Shown here in pieces: positions 15,508 to 23,540 of a stretch of DNA of 27,831 bases. A model generated the notes under the pieces. That model saw only the letters and a program-made list of their open reading frames with translations. It was not told where the DNA came from and did no database searches. Location of the stretch: contig CAYJIH010000025.1 in NCBI GenBank assembly GCA_964370195.1, positions 1 to 27,831 on the forward strand, written 5' to 3'. Numbering within the stretch: position 1 is the stretch's first letter; each line of letters opens with the position of its first letter. A program made the translations under genes and the position numbers. This stretch comes from JAAYCI01 sp964370195 (GTDB lineage Bacteria > Bacillota > Clostridia > Oscillospirales > Ruminococcaceae).

Positions 15508-17241
15508 ATGGATTTACTATTGGGAAATGAGGCGATTGCGCGCGGTGCCTATGAGGCAGGAGTGCGCGTAGCATCGGCTTATCCGGGCACGCCGTCTACA
15601 GAGATAACGGAATCGCTTGCGGCAACAACGGATGTGTATTGCGAATGGTCGCCAAATGAGAAAGTGGCACTGGAAGTGGCTTTGGGTGCCGCAATGGGTG
15701 GCGCGCGTGCCTTGTGTTGCATGAAACATGTTGGGTTAAATGTGGCGGCCGACCCCTTGTTTACGGCAGCTTATTCAGGCATTTGTGGTGGGCTTGTGGT
15801 GGTGGTGGCCGACGACCCCGGAATGCATTCGTCACAAAACGAACAAGATTCTCGTTATTATGCTAAAAGTGCACACGTTCCAATGCTGGAACCTTCGAAC
15901 AGTGCCGAATGTTTGGCCTTTACAAAGTTGGCGTTTGAGCTAAGTGAAGCATATGATACGCCCGTATTGGTGCGCTTAACAACACGTGTGGCGCATGCGC
16001 GTAGCTTGGTAACCGTGGGCGAAATGCAAGAAGTGGCCTTAAAAGAATATGTAAAAAACCCGGCAAAATACGTGATGATGCCAGGTTTTGCGCGTTTGCG
16101 TCACCCTGTGGTGGTGGCACGAGAAGAAAAACTCTTGGCAGAGCTTTCTCGTTGGAACGTGAACACCATTGAACATCATGGCGATAAAAAAGTGGGCGTG
16201 GTATGCTCGGGCAGTTGCTACCATTATGTGCGTGAGGCATTGCCGAATGCAAGCGTGTTGAAACTGGGCATTGTGTATCCAATAGATGAAGCGTTGGTGA
16301 AAAAATTTCGCTCTGAAGTGGAAACTTTGTACATTATTGAAGAGTTAGAGCCGTTTTTTGAAGAAAAAATTCGCTCTCTTGGCATTGCAGTGGATGCCGG
16401 CAAAGACAGAACTGGCTTGCTTGGCGAGCTGTTTGCGCGCAAAATTGCGCATTTGTTTGGTGATGGAGAAGAGCCGGGCCCGGCGGAAACACCTCAAATT
16501 CCGGCACGTCCACCGGTGCTATGTCCCGGTTGCCCGCATCGTGCTGTGTTTTATGTGCTATCGAAACTGGGCATGACAGTATCGGGCGATATTGGTTGTT
16601 ATACATTGGGGGCGTTGCCACCACTTTCTGCGATGGATAGTGAAATTTGCATGGGTGCCGCCGTGGGCATGGCACTTGGGCTTGAAAAAGCACGCGGTGC
16701 AGAATTTGCGCAAAAAACTGTGGCGCTTTTGGGCGATTCTACGTTCATCCATTCGGGCATCACGGGCCTGATTGATATGGTGTACAATGGGTCAAACGGT
16801 ACACTGTTAATTTTAGACAATTCCACCACCGGGATGACCGGCCACCAACAAAACCCAACAACAGGCAAGAACATTCGGTGCGAGCCAGCGGCCAAAGTGA
16901 ATTTGGAAGCGCTATGTAAAAGTGTGGGCGTTACTTCGGTGCAAGTGGTGGACCCATTTGATATGAAAGCGTTTGAAGCGTGTGTGAAGGAAGAGACAAT
17001 GCGCGAAGGTGTTTCTGTGATTATTGCGCGTCGGCCTTGCGTGTTGCTTGACAAAAAACGCGATGTACCGTATCATGTTGTGGAAGATGATTGCATCCAC
17101 TGTGGCATTTGTATGAAGATAGGTTGCCCGGCCATTTGTTTAGATGAAAAGGCCGCGCGCATTATGCCGGAACTTTGTGTAGGTTGTGGGCAGTGTGCCG
17201 GTATCTGCCCGAAAAAAGCAATTCAAAGGGAGGGCAAATAA
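15508..17241 (+). CDS. iorA: indolepyruvate ferredoxin oxidoreductase, alpha subunit
   Basis: A 577-residue cytosolic subunit of the TPP- and Fe-S-dependent enzyme that converts aryl-pyruvates (indolepyruvate, phenylpyruvate, 4-hydroxyphenylpyruvate) plus CoA and oxidised ferredoxin to aryl-acetyl-CoA, CO2 and reduced ferredoxin (EC 1.2.7.8). An N-terminal pyruvate:ferredoxin oxidoreductase-like domain opens with LLGNEAIARGAYEAGVRVAS. CPGCPHR (339-345) introduces the TPP domain, which has a GDIGCYTLGA segment and the GDSTF...NSTTGMTG TPP-Mg motif. Two ferredoxin-type 4Fe-4S motifs close the protein: CIHCGICMKIGCP from Cys529 and CVGCGQCAGICP from Cys557. The ATG follows AAAGGGATG. iorB begins one base after the stop, as expected for the two subunits. 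Confidence 0.97.
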   Translation: MDLLLGNEAIARGAYEAGVRVASAYPGTPSTEITESLAATTDVYCEWSPNEKVALEVALGAAMGGARALCCMKHVGLNVAADPLFTAAYSGICGGLVVVVADDPGMHSSQNEQDSRYYAKSAHVPMLEPSNSAECLAFTKLAFELSEAYDTPVLVRLTTRVAHARSLVTVGEMQEVALKEYVKNPAKYVMMPGFARLRHPVVVAREEKLLAELSRWNVNTIEHHGDKKVGVVCSGSCYHYVREALPNASVLKLGIVYPIDEALVKKFRSEVETLYIIEELEPFFEEKIRSLGIAVDAGKDRTGLLGELFARKIAHLFGDGEEPGPAETPQIPARPPVLCPGCPHRAVFYVLSKLGMTVSGDIGCYTLGALPPLSAMDSEICMGAAVGMALGLEKARGAEFAQKTVALLGDSTFIHSGITGLIDMVYNGSNGTLLILDNSTTGMTGHQQNPTTGKNIRCEPAAKVNLEALCKSVGVTSVQVVDPFDMKAFEACVKEETMREGVSVIIARRPCVLLDKKRDVPYHVVEDDCIHCGICMKIGCPAICLDEKAARIMPELCVGCGQCAGICPKKAIQREGK

Positions 17242-17242
17242 T

Positions 17243-17815
17243 ATGAAATCTCTAAACGTTGTGATTGTGGGCGTGGGCGGACAGGGGACATTACTTGCCA
17301 GCCGTATACTAGGAAACATCGCACAAACGCTGGATTTGGATGTAAAAGTGAGCGAAGTGCATGGCATGAGCCAGCGCGGAGGCTCTGTAACAACGTATGT
17401 GCGTATGGGCGAAAACGTGCAGGCACCCATCATTGAGCAAAAAGGGGCCGATTATGTTTTGGCATTTGAGGAGCTGGAAGCATTGCGTGCATTGCCCAGC
17501 TTAAAAGACGATGGGATGATGATTGTAAACACACAACAAACACCACCCATGCCGGTTATTACAGGCGCAGCAACCTACCCGGAAGGTATTTTGGAGAAAC
17601 TTTGTGCAGAGGCCGGGCATGTAAAAGACGTGGCCGCCTTGCCACTGGCTGCAAAAGCAGGCACAGAAAAAGCCGTGAATGTGGTGTTGCTGGGTGTGTT
17701 GGCTGCACAGTTGCCACTAGACAAAGAACTGTGGATACAGGCGCTGCGTGCCAATGTACACGAGCGCTTTTTGGCGGCCAACCTTGCGGCATTTGAGGCG
17801 GGGTACACGGTTTAA
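17243..17815 (+). CDS. iorB: indolepyruvate ferredoxin oxidoreductase, beta subunit
   Basis: A 190-residue gamma-domain partner of IorA. It begins MKSLNVVIVGVGGQGTLLAS, with the GVGGQG loop near the N-terminus, followed by SEVHGMSQRGGSV, both typical of the 2-oxoacid:ferredoxin oxidoreductase gamma/beta family. The ATG at 17243 is chosen because GGGAGGG lies ten bases upstream inside the end of iorA and because it gives the family N-terminus; an upstream in-frame start at 17186 would overlap the ferredoxin domain of iorA. It is translationally coupled to iorA and followed by a 209-bp AT-rich gap. Confidence 0.96.
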   Translation: MKSLNVVIVGVGGQGTLLASRILGNIAQTLDLDVKVSEVHGMSQRGGSVTTYVRMGENVQAPIIEQKGADYVLAFEELEALRALPSLKDDGMMIVNTQQTPPMPVITGAATYPEGILEKLCAEAGHVKDVAALPLAAKAGTEKAVNVVLLGVLAAQLPLDKELWIQALRANVHERFLAANLAAFEAGYTV

Positions 17816-18024
17816 CTTGAGAGTGATGGAAATATTTGTATTTCCCAAAATGGAACAAATAGCAAACAAATCTATTTTATTTAATTTTTTGTTTGTTTAA
17901 ATTGCTTTTTTAAATTTATTAATATGTGATTACAGCAGACATGTACTTGTTCGTATGTTCATTATGTGCCACAGTATCTGTGTGCATTTTGAGGAAATTA
18001 TACCGGTAAGAGAGGGAATTGCGT
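17816..18024 (+). other. AT-rich non-coding gap between iorB and paaK
   Basis: This 209-bp stretch is much richer in A and T than its surroundings. It holds a small perfect hairpin GGAAATA/TATTTCC (17829-17846) just after iorB and loose AAACAAA/TTTGTTT complementarity around 17864-17900. I find no convincing -35/-10 pair, no T-box or other recognisable riboswitch, and no gene. It may hold a second promoter or mRNA processing site that lets paaK and the ACT gene be expressed apart from iorAB. Confidence 0.4.
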
Positions 18025-19335
18025 ATGTATTGGAACAAACCTGTGGAGACCATGGAGCGCAGCGAGCTAGAGGCGCTGCAACTGGCGCGTTTGCAAGACA
18101 CGATTCGTCGTGTGTACACAAATGTGCCCGCCTATCGTGAGAGGATGCAAAAAGAAAGTTTATCGCCGGAAGACATTACAAGCCTGGCAGATTTGCGCCG
18201 TTTGCCGTTTACAGAAAAAACGGACTTAAGAGACAATTATCCATACGGCTTGTTTGCGGCACCACAGGATGAAATTGTGCGTATACATGCATCTTCTGGC
18301 ACCACTGGCAAACCCATTGTAGCGGGTTATACAGCACGAGATTTACGTGTGTGGAGTGAAGTGGTGGCACGGTGCCTTGGTTGTGCGCACGTTGAACCTG
18401 CCGATACAGTGCAAGTGGCTTACGGCTACGGCCTTTTTACGGGCGGCCTTGGCCTGCATTATGGTGTTGAGCGCATGGGCAGCAAAGTGGTGCCCATCTC
18501 GGCCGGAAACACACAGCGTCAGCTGATGTTGATGGAGGATCTTGGCACCACAGTAATTGCATGTACACCATCGTATGCGCTGATGCTGGGTGAGACATTG
18601 AAGGAGAAAAAGTTTGATCTATCGCGTCTTCAGCTGAAAACCGGCATTTTTGGTGCAGAGCCTTGGACAGAAGCCATGCGCAACCAAATTGAAGAGTATC
18701 TGAACATCAAAGCGCTGGATATTTATGGGCTTACCGAAACCATTGGCCCCGGTGTGGGCATGGAGTGCATGGAAGGCCAGCATGGCTTGCACATTTGGGA
18801 AGATCATTTTATCATTGAAATATTGGACCCGGAAACAGACGAGCCCGTGCCAGATGGCGAGATAGGCGAGCTGTGCATCACCACCATTACAAAAGAAGGT
18901 ATGCCCACCATTCGCTATAGAACACACGATTTAACGGCGATTATTGCAGAGCCTTGCGCATGCGGCCGAACCCATAGGCGCATCCAGCGTTTGCGTGGAC
19001 GCACCGATGACATGCTGATTATTCGTGGTGTGAATGTGTTCCCCTCGCAGGTGGAAAGTGCTATTTTGAATGTGCCGGGCATCGCGCCACATTATCTTTT
19101 GGTGGTGGATCGCATCAACAATTTAGATGTGCTGGAAGTGCAAGTGGAATTGTCGCCGGAGTTATGGTCTGACGAAGTGCGTGAAATTGAAGAATTGAGT
19201 GATAAAGTGCGTAAATCGATTGAGCAAGTTCTGGGGTTGGGCGTGAAATTGCGCTTGATGGAACCGGGGTCGATTGAGCGCAGCGAAGGAAAAAGCAAAC
19301 GAACCATCGACAAACGGAAGCTGATTGACGACTAA
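18025..19335 (+). CDS. paaK: phenylacetate--CoA ligase (PaaK family)
   Basis: A 436-residue adenylate-forming enzyme (EC 6.2.1.30 type) that joins aryl-acetates to CoA through an acyl-AMP intermediate. The opening MYWNKPVETMERSELEALQL and length are those of PaaK. The ATP-phosphate loop SSGTTGK is at 90-96. YGLTETIGPG forms the adenine-pocket motif. RGRTDDMLIIRGVNVFPSQVE is the hinge and C-domain start, and the C-terminal KSKRTIDKR carries the catalytic-lysine region. I choose ATG 18025 behind AGAGAGGG over a TTG at 18019. Together with iorAB it links aryl-pyruvate oxidation to aryl-acetate. Which direction it runs in the cell, activation or the reverse, cannot be read from sequence, nor can the exact aryl group. 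Confidence 0.94.
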   Translation: MYWNKPVETMERSELEALQLARLQDTIRRVYTNVPAYRERMQKESLSPEDITSLADLRRLPFTEKTDLRDNYPYGLFAAPQDEIVRIHASSGTTGKPIVAGYTARDLRVWSEVVARCLGCAHVEPADTVQVAYGYGLFTGGLGLHYGVERMGSKVVPISAGNTQRQLMLMEDLGTTVIACTPSYALMLGETLKEKKFDLSRLQLKTGIFGAEPWTEAMRNQIEEYLNIKALDIYGLTETIGPGVGMECMEGQHGLHIWEDHFIIEILDPETDEPVPDGEIGELCITTITKEGMPTIRYRTHDLTAIIAEPCACGRTHRRIQRLRGRTDDMLIIRGVNVFPSQVESAILNVPGIAPHYLLVVDRINNLDVLEVQVELSPELWSDEVREIEELSDKVRKSIEQVLGLGVKLRLMEPGSIERSEGKSKRTIDKRKLIDD

Positions 19336-19353
19336 ACAGGAGGTGCAAGCATT

Positions 19354-19791
19354 ATGTATGCAAAACAGGTTACTGCGTTGATTGAACTGAAAAAAGGACG
19401 TCTTGTTGACTTAACAAAGCGACTGGGAGATCATGGAATCGACCTTATGGCTCTTTCTCTTGCCGATAACGTGGATTTTGTGATGGTGCGCGCCATTGTG
19501 AGTGACCCAGACAAGGCTGTGCAAGTGTTGCAGCAGTCTGGCTATACAGCAAAACAAAACAATGTGCTTGCTGTGGCTGTTTCGGATGAGCCCGGTGGCC
19601 TTGCAAATGTTTTGGAAACACTGGAAACGAATGAAATTACCATCTTGTATATGTACTCGCTTGTTCGCCGCGTGGGTGAAAAGGCTGTCATCATCTTCCG
19701 CGTGGAAGAACAAGAAAAAGCCCTGGAAAAATTGCAAGAGGCAAATGTTGAACTGCTAACACAGCAACAGTTGGTTTGCGAAAAAGGATAG
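19354..19791 (+). CDS. tandem ACT-domain protein
   Basis: A 145-residue protein of two ACT domains in series (about 1-68 and 69-145) with no catalytic domain. The second opens with VAVSDEPGGLANVLETLE, the common ACT ligand-loop pattern. Stand-alone ACT pairs of this kind are often found beside paaK and ior genes and are thought to sense amino acids; binding of an aromatic amino acid here is inferred from context. The ATG is preceded by AGGAGGTG, among the strongest ribosome binding sites in the window, and lies 18 bases after paaK, so it is in the same transcript. A repeat copy and a strong terminator follow. Confidence 0.88.
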   Translation: MYAKQVTALIELKKGRLVDLTKRLGDHGIDLMALSLADNVDFVMVRAIVSDPDKAVQVLQQSGYTAKQNNVLAVAVSDEPGGLANVLETLETNEITILYMYSLVRRVGEKAVIIFRVEEQEKALEKLQEANVELLTQQQLVCEKG

Positions 19792-19797
19792 ATTTTC

Positions 19798-20025
19798 CGT
19801 AAGGCCATGGGGCGCTGCCTCACACCCCGCCACTTTTAGAAAGTGGACAAAATTTTCTCTAAAGGGCGTGTCCTGCAAAAAAAATTGCAGGAGGGGAGTG
19901 GTTTTTGCGCAGTAGGTGCACAAAGAATGTTTGAAAGGAGTACTTTCAAACGGAATTTTTTCTGGTTTTCTGTGCAGAAAGCAGAAAAGTGTGGTGTGTA
20001 GGCCGGCACGCGTAAAACGGTTCCT
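19798..20025 (-). repeat. dispersed palindromic repeat, copy b
   Basis: Inverted relative to copy a. Positions 19798-19831 match the reverse complement of 294-327 at 28 of 34 bases by eye. The CTCTAAAGGGCGTGT stretch (19857-19871) matches TTCTAAAGGGCGCGT in copy a. It contains three perfect hairpins: CCACTTT/AAAGTGG (19830-19846), TCCTGCAA/TTGCAGGA (19871-19892) and GTTTGAAAG/CTTTCAAAC (19929-19951). A CACGCGTAA end near 20010-20020 also resembles copy a. It sits in the untranslated tail of the ior-paaK-ACT transcript; no gene is seen. Confidence 0.6.
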
Positions 20026-20051
20026 TATCAAAACGTATAAATGCAAAATGT

Positions 20052-20089
20052 AACCCGAGAGAGCGAGGCTCTCTCGGGTTTGTTTTTTT
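20052..20089 (+). terminator. very strong intrinsic terminator of the ior-paaK-ACT operon
   Basis: AACCCGAGAGAGC (20052-20064) pairs perfectly with GCTCTCTCGGGTT (20068-20080) over a 3-base loop and is followed by TGTTTTTTT. It is about 260 bases after the ACT gene because copy b lies between them. Confidence 0.9.
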
Positions 20090-20149
20090 CTATGGCTTTA
20101 CTTCTGTGCAAAGAAAATCTGTCCATCTGCAGGCGCCTTTGGCAAACGT

Positions 20150-20230
20150 GATCTTTAAAAAAAGTTTTTTGGGGAGGTTTGGAACCCCTTTTCTTTCAAG
20201 AAAGGGGTTCCAAGGTCTTTTCCGAAAAGG
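20150..20230 (+). repeat. dispersed palindromic repeat, copy c (overlaps the truA 3' end)
   Basis: Same orientation as copy a. CTTTAaAAAAAGtTTTTt matches the opening module of copy a with only a few differences, and CCAAGGTCTT near 20210-20219 matches its closing module. Between them is a nearly perfect hairpin (20181-20211), GGAACCCCTTT...AAAGGGGTTCC with one bulged T. It lacks the GGCGGGGTTTGGGGCGGC part of copy a. The truA stop codon (20196-20198) lies at the tip of this hairpin. Confidence 0.6.
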
Positions 20231-20972
20231 CCGAAGGCAAATAAAAAACCTCTTCAAGGCAAAGGCCTTTCGCCGGCAAGGTAACACCGGCACGGCTTCT
20301 ATCTAAGGCAAGTAGGGCTGTTTTGGGGGCGTCTTCAGGGGTGCGATGTTGCCCCACGGCCAGCAGTGTGCCGGCCAAGATGCGCACCATGTTGTATAAA
20401 AAGCCGTCAGCGGCCACGCGCATTTCTACCCATTCGCCGGTGCGCTGCACCGTGAGGTGGGAAATGGTGCGTGTGTGGTTGCCTTCTTTGGCGCCGGCGG
20501 CACAAAAAGACGTGAAATCGTGTGTGCCGCATAAGGCTTGGGCCGCGCGATGCATGGCGGCTTCGTCTAAAAGGCCGCCGGTTCGATAATATAGCCCTTC
20601 CATTAAAGGGTCGTCGGCCTGTGCGTTTAAAAAGCGATAGCTGTATTCTTTGCCTTGTGCGCTGTATCGTGCGTGAAAATCGTTTGGCACAAGGCGAGCC
20701 GAGCGCACGCGCACGTCTTGTGGTAGGTGTGCGTTTAAGGCTTGTGGTAATTTTTGGGGCGGAATATGCGTGTTGCAACAAACGCTTAGGGCATACCCAC
20801 GCGCGTGGACACCGGCATCGGTGCGGCTGCATCCTTTAACGGCAGGGCGGTGCGCAAATACGGCTTGCATGGCGTTTTGCAACACTTCGCAAATGGTTAA
20901 GGCGTTTTTTTGTACTTGAAATCCGTGGTAATGCGTGCCACGAAACGAAACAATCAACAGAAAATTTTTCAT
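20196..20972 (-). CDS. truA: tRNA pseudouridine(38-40) synthase TruA
   Basis: A 258-residue enzyme that isomerises uridines 38, 39 and 40 in tRNA anticodon arms. The catalytic aspartate is Asp52 in GCSRTDAGVHARG. RYSAQGKEYSYRF and the MVRILAGTLLAVGQ helix near the C-terminus are also typical. The ATG at 20972 overlaps the ecfT stop in an ATGA arrangement; a longer frame upstream would lie within ecfT. After the normal family ending KGLCLEEVFY there are about 14 extra residues (LPSAFSEKTLEPLS) encoded by repeat copy c, with the stop at the hairpin tip. This looks like a 3' end replaced or extended by the repeat. The core is complete, so function should be kept. Confidence 0.94.
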   Translation of the reverse strand: MKNFLLIVSFRGTHYHGFQVQKNALTICEVLQNAMQAVFAHRPAVKGCSRTDAGVHARGYALSVCCNTHIPPQKLPQALNAHLPQDVRVRSARLVPNDFHARYSAQGKEYSYRFLNAQADDPLMEGLYYRTGGLLDEAAMHRAAQALCGTHDFTSFCAAGAKEGNHTRTISHLTVQRTGEWVEMRVAADGFLYNMVRILAGTLLAVGQHRTPEDAPKTALLALDRSRAGVTLPAKGLCLEEVFYLPSAFSEKTLEPLS

Positions 20973-21793
20973 GCAAGTAGTCCTGTAATCAGTGGCAGCA
21001 AAATGCTTGATGTGGCAATAACTGCAAAATAAATCACGCAAAACAACGTGACACCGATATCTTTTTTTGTAATGCGCAATTGACGCAAACGTGTGCGCCC
21101 TTCGCCACCACGGTAGCAGCGGCACTCCATGGCAAGCGCCAATTCGTCGGCCCTGCGAAAAGCAGAGAGGAAGAGTGGTATCAGCACAGGCACAAGCGCG
21201 CGCACACGCTGCAACAAACTGCCTGTGTCTAAATCGGCGCCACGTGCTTTTTGTGCATTCATAATTTTATCAGTTTCATCTATAAGGGTGGGCACAAAGC
21301 GCAGGGCAATGGTCATCATCATGGCCAGTTCATGCGCCGGGAATTTAAAGCGCGCCAGTGGGCTTAACAGGCGCTCGATGGCATCGGTTAGCACAATGGG
21401 GCTTGTGGTGTATGTTAAAAGGCTTGTGCCTAAAATTAGCGCAAAAATACGTATGGCCAACAAAATGGCGTAGCGGATGCTTTCATATGTAATGGTTAAA
21501 ATCCAAATGTGCACCACAGGCTCGCCCGGAATAAAAAATAAGTTCAAAATGGCAGTGAGCACGATGATGGGCAAAATGGGTTTTACACTTTTCCACACCA
21601 TACGAAGCGGAATTTTGGCGGCACCGTAGCACAGCACCAAAAACAACAAACTAAGCGAGATGCCCATTACGTTGGTTCCTAAAAATAAAATGACAATGTA
21701 TGCGATGGTAAGCACCAATTTTAGGCGTGGATCGAGCGTGTGCAAAGCCGAATGCCCCGGCAAATGCTGGCCGATGGTGATATCACGAAGCAT
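20969..21793 (-). CDS. ecfT: energy-coupling factor transporter transmembrane protein EcfT
   Basis: A 274-residue scaffold of a group II ECF vitamin/metal importer. It couples the EcfA1-EcfA2 ATPases to exchangeable substrate-binding S components. About four to six membrane helices span 25-125 and 245-270. Between them lies the coupling domain with the two Ala-Arg-Gly type motifs: QKARGAD at 181-187 and, in the variant form common in Firmicutes, AMECRCYRGG at 221-230. I start at ATG 21793 (MLRDITIGQHLPG), overlapping the end of ecfA2 by 11 bases; an upstream extension lies wholly within ecfA2. No S component is in the window, as expected for a shared core module. Confidence 0.95.
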   Translation of the reverse strand: MLRDITIGQHLPGHSALHTLDPRLKLVLTIAYIVILFLGTNVMGISLSLLFLVLCYGAAKIPLRMVWKSVKPILPIIVLTAILNLFFIPGEPVVHIWILTITYESIRYAILLAIRIFALILGTSLLTYTTSPIVLTDAIERLLSPLARFKFPAHELAMMMTIALRFVPTLIDETDKIMNAQKARGADLDTGSLLQRVRALVPVLIPLFLSAFRRADELALAMECRCYRGGEGRTRLRQLRITKKDIGVTLFCVIYFAVIATSSILLPLITGLLA

Positions 21794-22664
21794 GCTCGTC
21801 CCCCTTTTTGGCGTATTGTAAAATGGTTTGTGCCGCATACGGCACGGTGTACACATCACTGTCGATATTTAGGCCCATTTCGCGCAAGCGCAAAAACACT
21901 TGCGTTACTTGCGGCACCGAAAGCCCCATGTCCAAAAGTTCTGCCGCACGGGCGAACACCGCTTGTGTTTTATCGTACATCGAAATTTTGCCGTTTTGCA
22001 ACACCAGCACACGTGTGGCATATTTTGCCACATCTTCCATGCTGTGGCTTACCAGCACCACGCTTGTATCGGTTTTTCGATGAATTTCTTTTATTTGCTC
22101 TAAAATGGTGTCGCGCCCTTCTGGGTCAAGGCCGGCGGCCGGCTCGTCTAGCACCAGCAGTTTGGGGCGCATGGCCAGCACACCGGCAATGGCCACGCGT
22201 CGTTTTTGCCCACCGCTTAGCTCAAACGGGCTTTTTTGCAGTGTATCCCTTGAGAGGCCACAAAAGTTTGCCGCCGTTTGCACGCGCTCGGCCACCTCGC
22301 CCTCGCTAAGCCCCATGTTGCGTGGGCCATAGGCAATGTCGCGCTCCACCGTTTCTTCAAACAGTTGATATTCGGGGTATTGAAACACAAGCCCGGTTAA
22401 AAACCGAAACTCTTTCATGTTTTTTTTCTCGGCCCATAAGTCGTGCCCATCAATAAACACCTTGCCACCGGTTGGTTTGTTTAGGCCGTTAAAATGGGTG
22501 ATTAACGTGCTTTTGCCGCAACCGGTTGGCCCAATGATGCCCAAAAATTCATGTGTTTCCAGCTCAAAACTGATGTCGTGGAGTGCCACGGTAGCGCCGG
22601 GCATCCCTTCGTTATACACATATCGAACGTGTTCACAGCGAATGATTGGCGCCACCTTGCACAC
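21783..22664 (-). CDS. ecfA2: energy-coupling factor transporter ATPase EcfA2
   Basis: A 293-residue ABC-type ATPase of the ECF core. Visible in order are Walker A GPTGCGKST, the Q-loop VFQYPEYQLF, the signature LSGGQKRR, Walker B LLVLDEPAAGLDP and the switch histidine in LVSHSMEDV. A C-terminal domain follows. Pairing with EcfA1 is shown by order and spacing. The start could be GTG 22664 (AAGGA eight bases upstream) or GTG 22655 (AAGGGG nine bases upstream), a difference of three residues. Either start lies inside the end of ecfA1, so translation is coupled. Confidence 0.95.
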   Translation of the reverse strand: MCKVAPIIRCEHVRYVYNEGMPGATVALHDISFELETHEFLGIIGPTGCGKSTLITHFNGLNKPTGGKVFIDGHDLWAEKKNMKEFRFLTGLVFQYPEYQLFEETVERDIAYGPRNMGLSEGEVAERVQTAANFCGLSRDTLQKSPFELSGGQKRRVAIAGVLAMRPKLLVLDEPAAGLDPEGRDTILEQIKEIHRKTDTSVVLVSHSMEDVAKYATRVLVLQNGKISMYDKTQAVFARAAELLDMGLSVPQVTQVFLRLREMGLNIDSDVYTVPYAAQTILQYAKKGDEHAS

Positions 22665-23514
22665 CCCCTTTTTCCTTTTTCGTCAACATATCATATAAAA
22701 TTTGGGCGCATTCTTCGGCAGTGATAACGCCCTTGGGAAGTGGCAAGCCTTGCTGTGTTAGCAATTCGCACAGTTCTGCTGTTTGCGGAATGTCCAAATG
22801 CAAACGACGCAAATCATCGGCGCGGCTGAACACTTCTTTCGGCGTGCCCGCAAATGCTACACGCCCCGCATCCATCACCAGCACACGGTCGGCCAAGGCG
22901 GCCTCTTCCATGTAATGAGTAATGTGCACCACGGTGATGCCTTTTTCGCGGTTTAATGTGCGCACTGTGCGCATGATTTTATCGCGTCCACTTGGGTCGA
23001 GCATGGCGGTGGCTTCGTCTAGCACCAGTACATTTGGGTTCATGGCCAGCACGCCGGCAATGGCCACGCGCTGTTTTTGCCCACCACTTAATTTGTGTGG
23101 CTGGCGCTCGCGATATTTGGTGATGTCTACCGCCTGTAAAGCGTCCTCTAGGCGTGCTTGCATTTCCTCTTGGGGAACGCCTAAATTTTCCAGCGCAAAG
23201 GCCACGTCTTCTTCTACCACGGTGGCCACAATTTGGTTGTCTGGGTTTTGAAACACCATGCCCACACGCTGTCGAATGTCGTACAGCCGGCTTTCTTCGC
23301 GCGTATCAATGCCTTCTACCCACACCGTGCCGCGCGTTGGCAGTAAAATGGCATTTAAGTGTTTGGCCAGTGTGCTTTTTCCACACCCATTGGCACCTAA
23401 AACTGCCAAAAACTCGCCTTGAGCCACCTTCAAATCGACATCGTTTACAACAAACGGTGCATCTTCGCGATATTGAAAGGAAAGCCCCTCGGCAGTGATT
23501 CTGTTCTTGTCCAT
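22633..23514 (-). CDS. ecfA1: energy-coupling factor transporter ATPase EcfA1
   Basis: A 293-residue ABC-type ATPase, first gene of the ecfA1-ecfA2-ecfT-truA unit. Walker A GANGCGKST starts at residue 40, followed by the Q-loop VFQNPDNQIV, signature LSGGQKQR, Walker B VLVLDEATAMLDP and switch histidine ITHYMEEA. The Q-loop and DEATAMLDP wording are typical of EcfA1 as opposed to EcfA2. ATG 23514 has AAGGAG five bases upstream. No convincing promoter is seen in the 278-bp gap before it, which contains repeat copy d. In many Firmicutes this block lies between ribosomal protein genes, but none is here. Confidence 0.95.
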   Translation of the reverse strand: MDKNRITAEGLSFQYREDAPFVVNDVDLKVAQGEFLAVLGANGCGKSTLAKHLNAILLPTRGTVWVEGIDTREESRLYDIRQRVGMVFQNPDNQIVATVVEEDVAFALENLGVPQEEMQARLEDALQAVDITKYRERQPHKLSGGQKQRVAIAGVLAMNPNVLVLDEATAMLDPSGRDKIMRTVRTLNREKGITVVHITHYMEEAALADRVLVMDAGRVAFAGTPKEVFSRADDLRRLHLDIPQTAELCELLTQQGLPLPKGVITAEECAQILYDMLTKKEKGGVQGGANHSL

Positions 23515-23540
23515 GATTCTCCTTATCTCACGCTACCGCC

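Noticed and set aside
17186..17242. Upstream start for iorB
   Set aside because: It overlaps the ferredoxin domain of iorA; ATG 17243 has a ribosome binding site and gives the family N-terminus.
17816..18024. T-box or other riboswitch ahead of paaK
   Set aside because: No T-box signature (GGGTGGNACCGCG-like), no specifier stem and no antiterminator pair could be found.
20973..21125. 51-residue N-terminal extension of TruA
   Set aside because: It lies wholly within ecfT in another frame; ATG 20972 gives the normal TruA start and an ATGA overlap.
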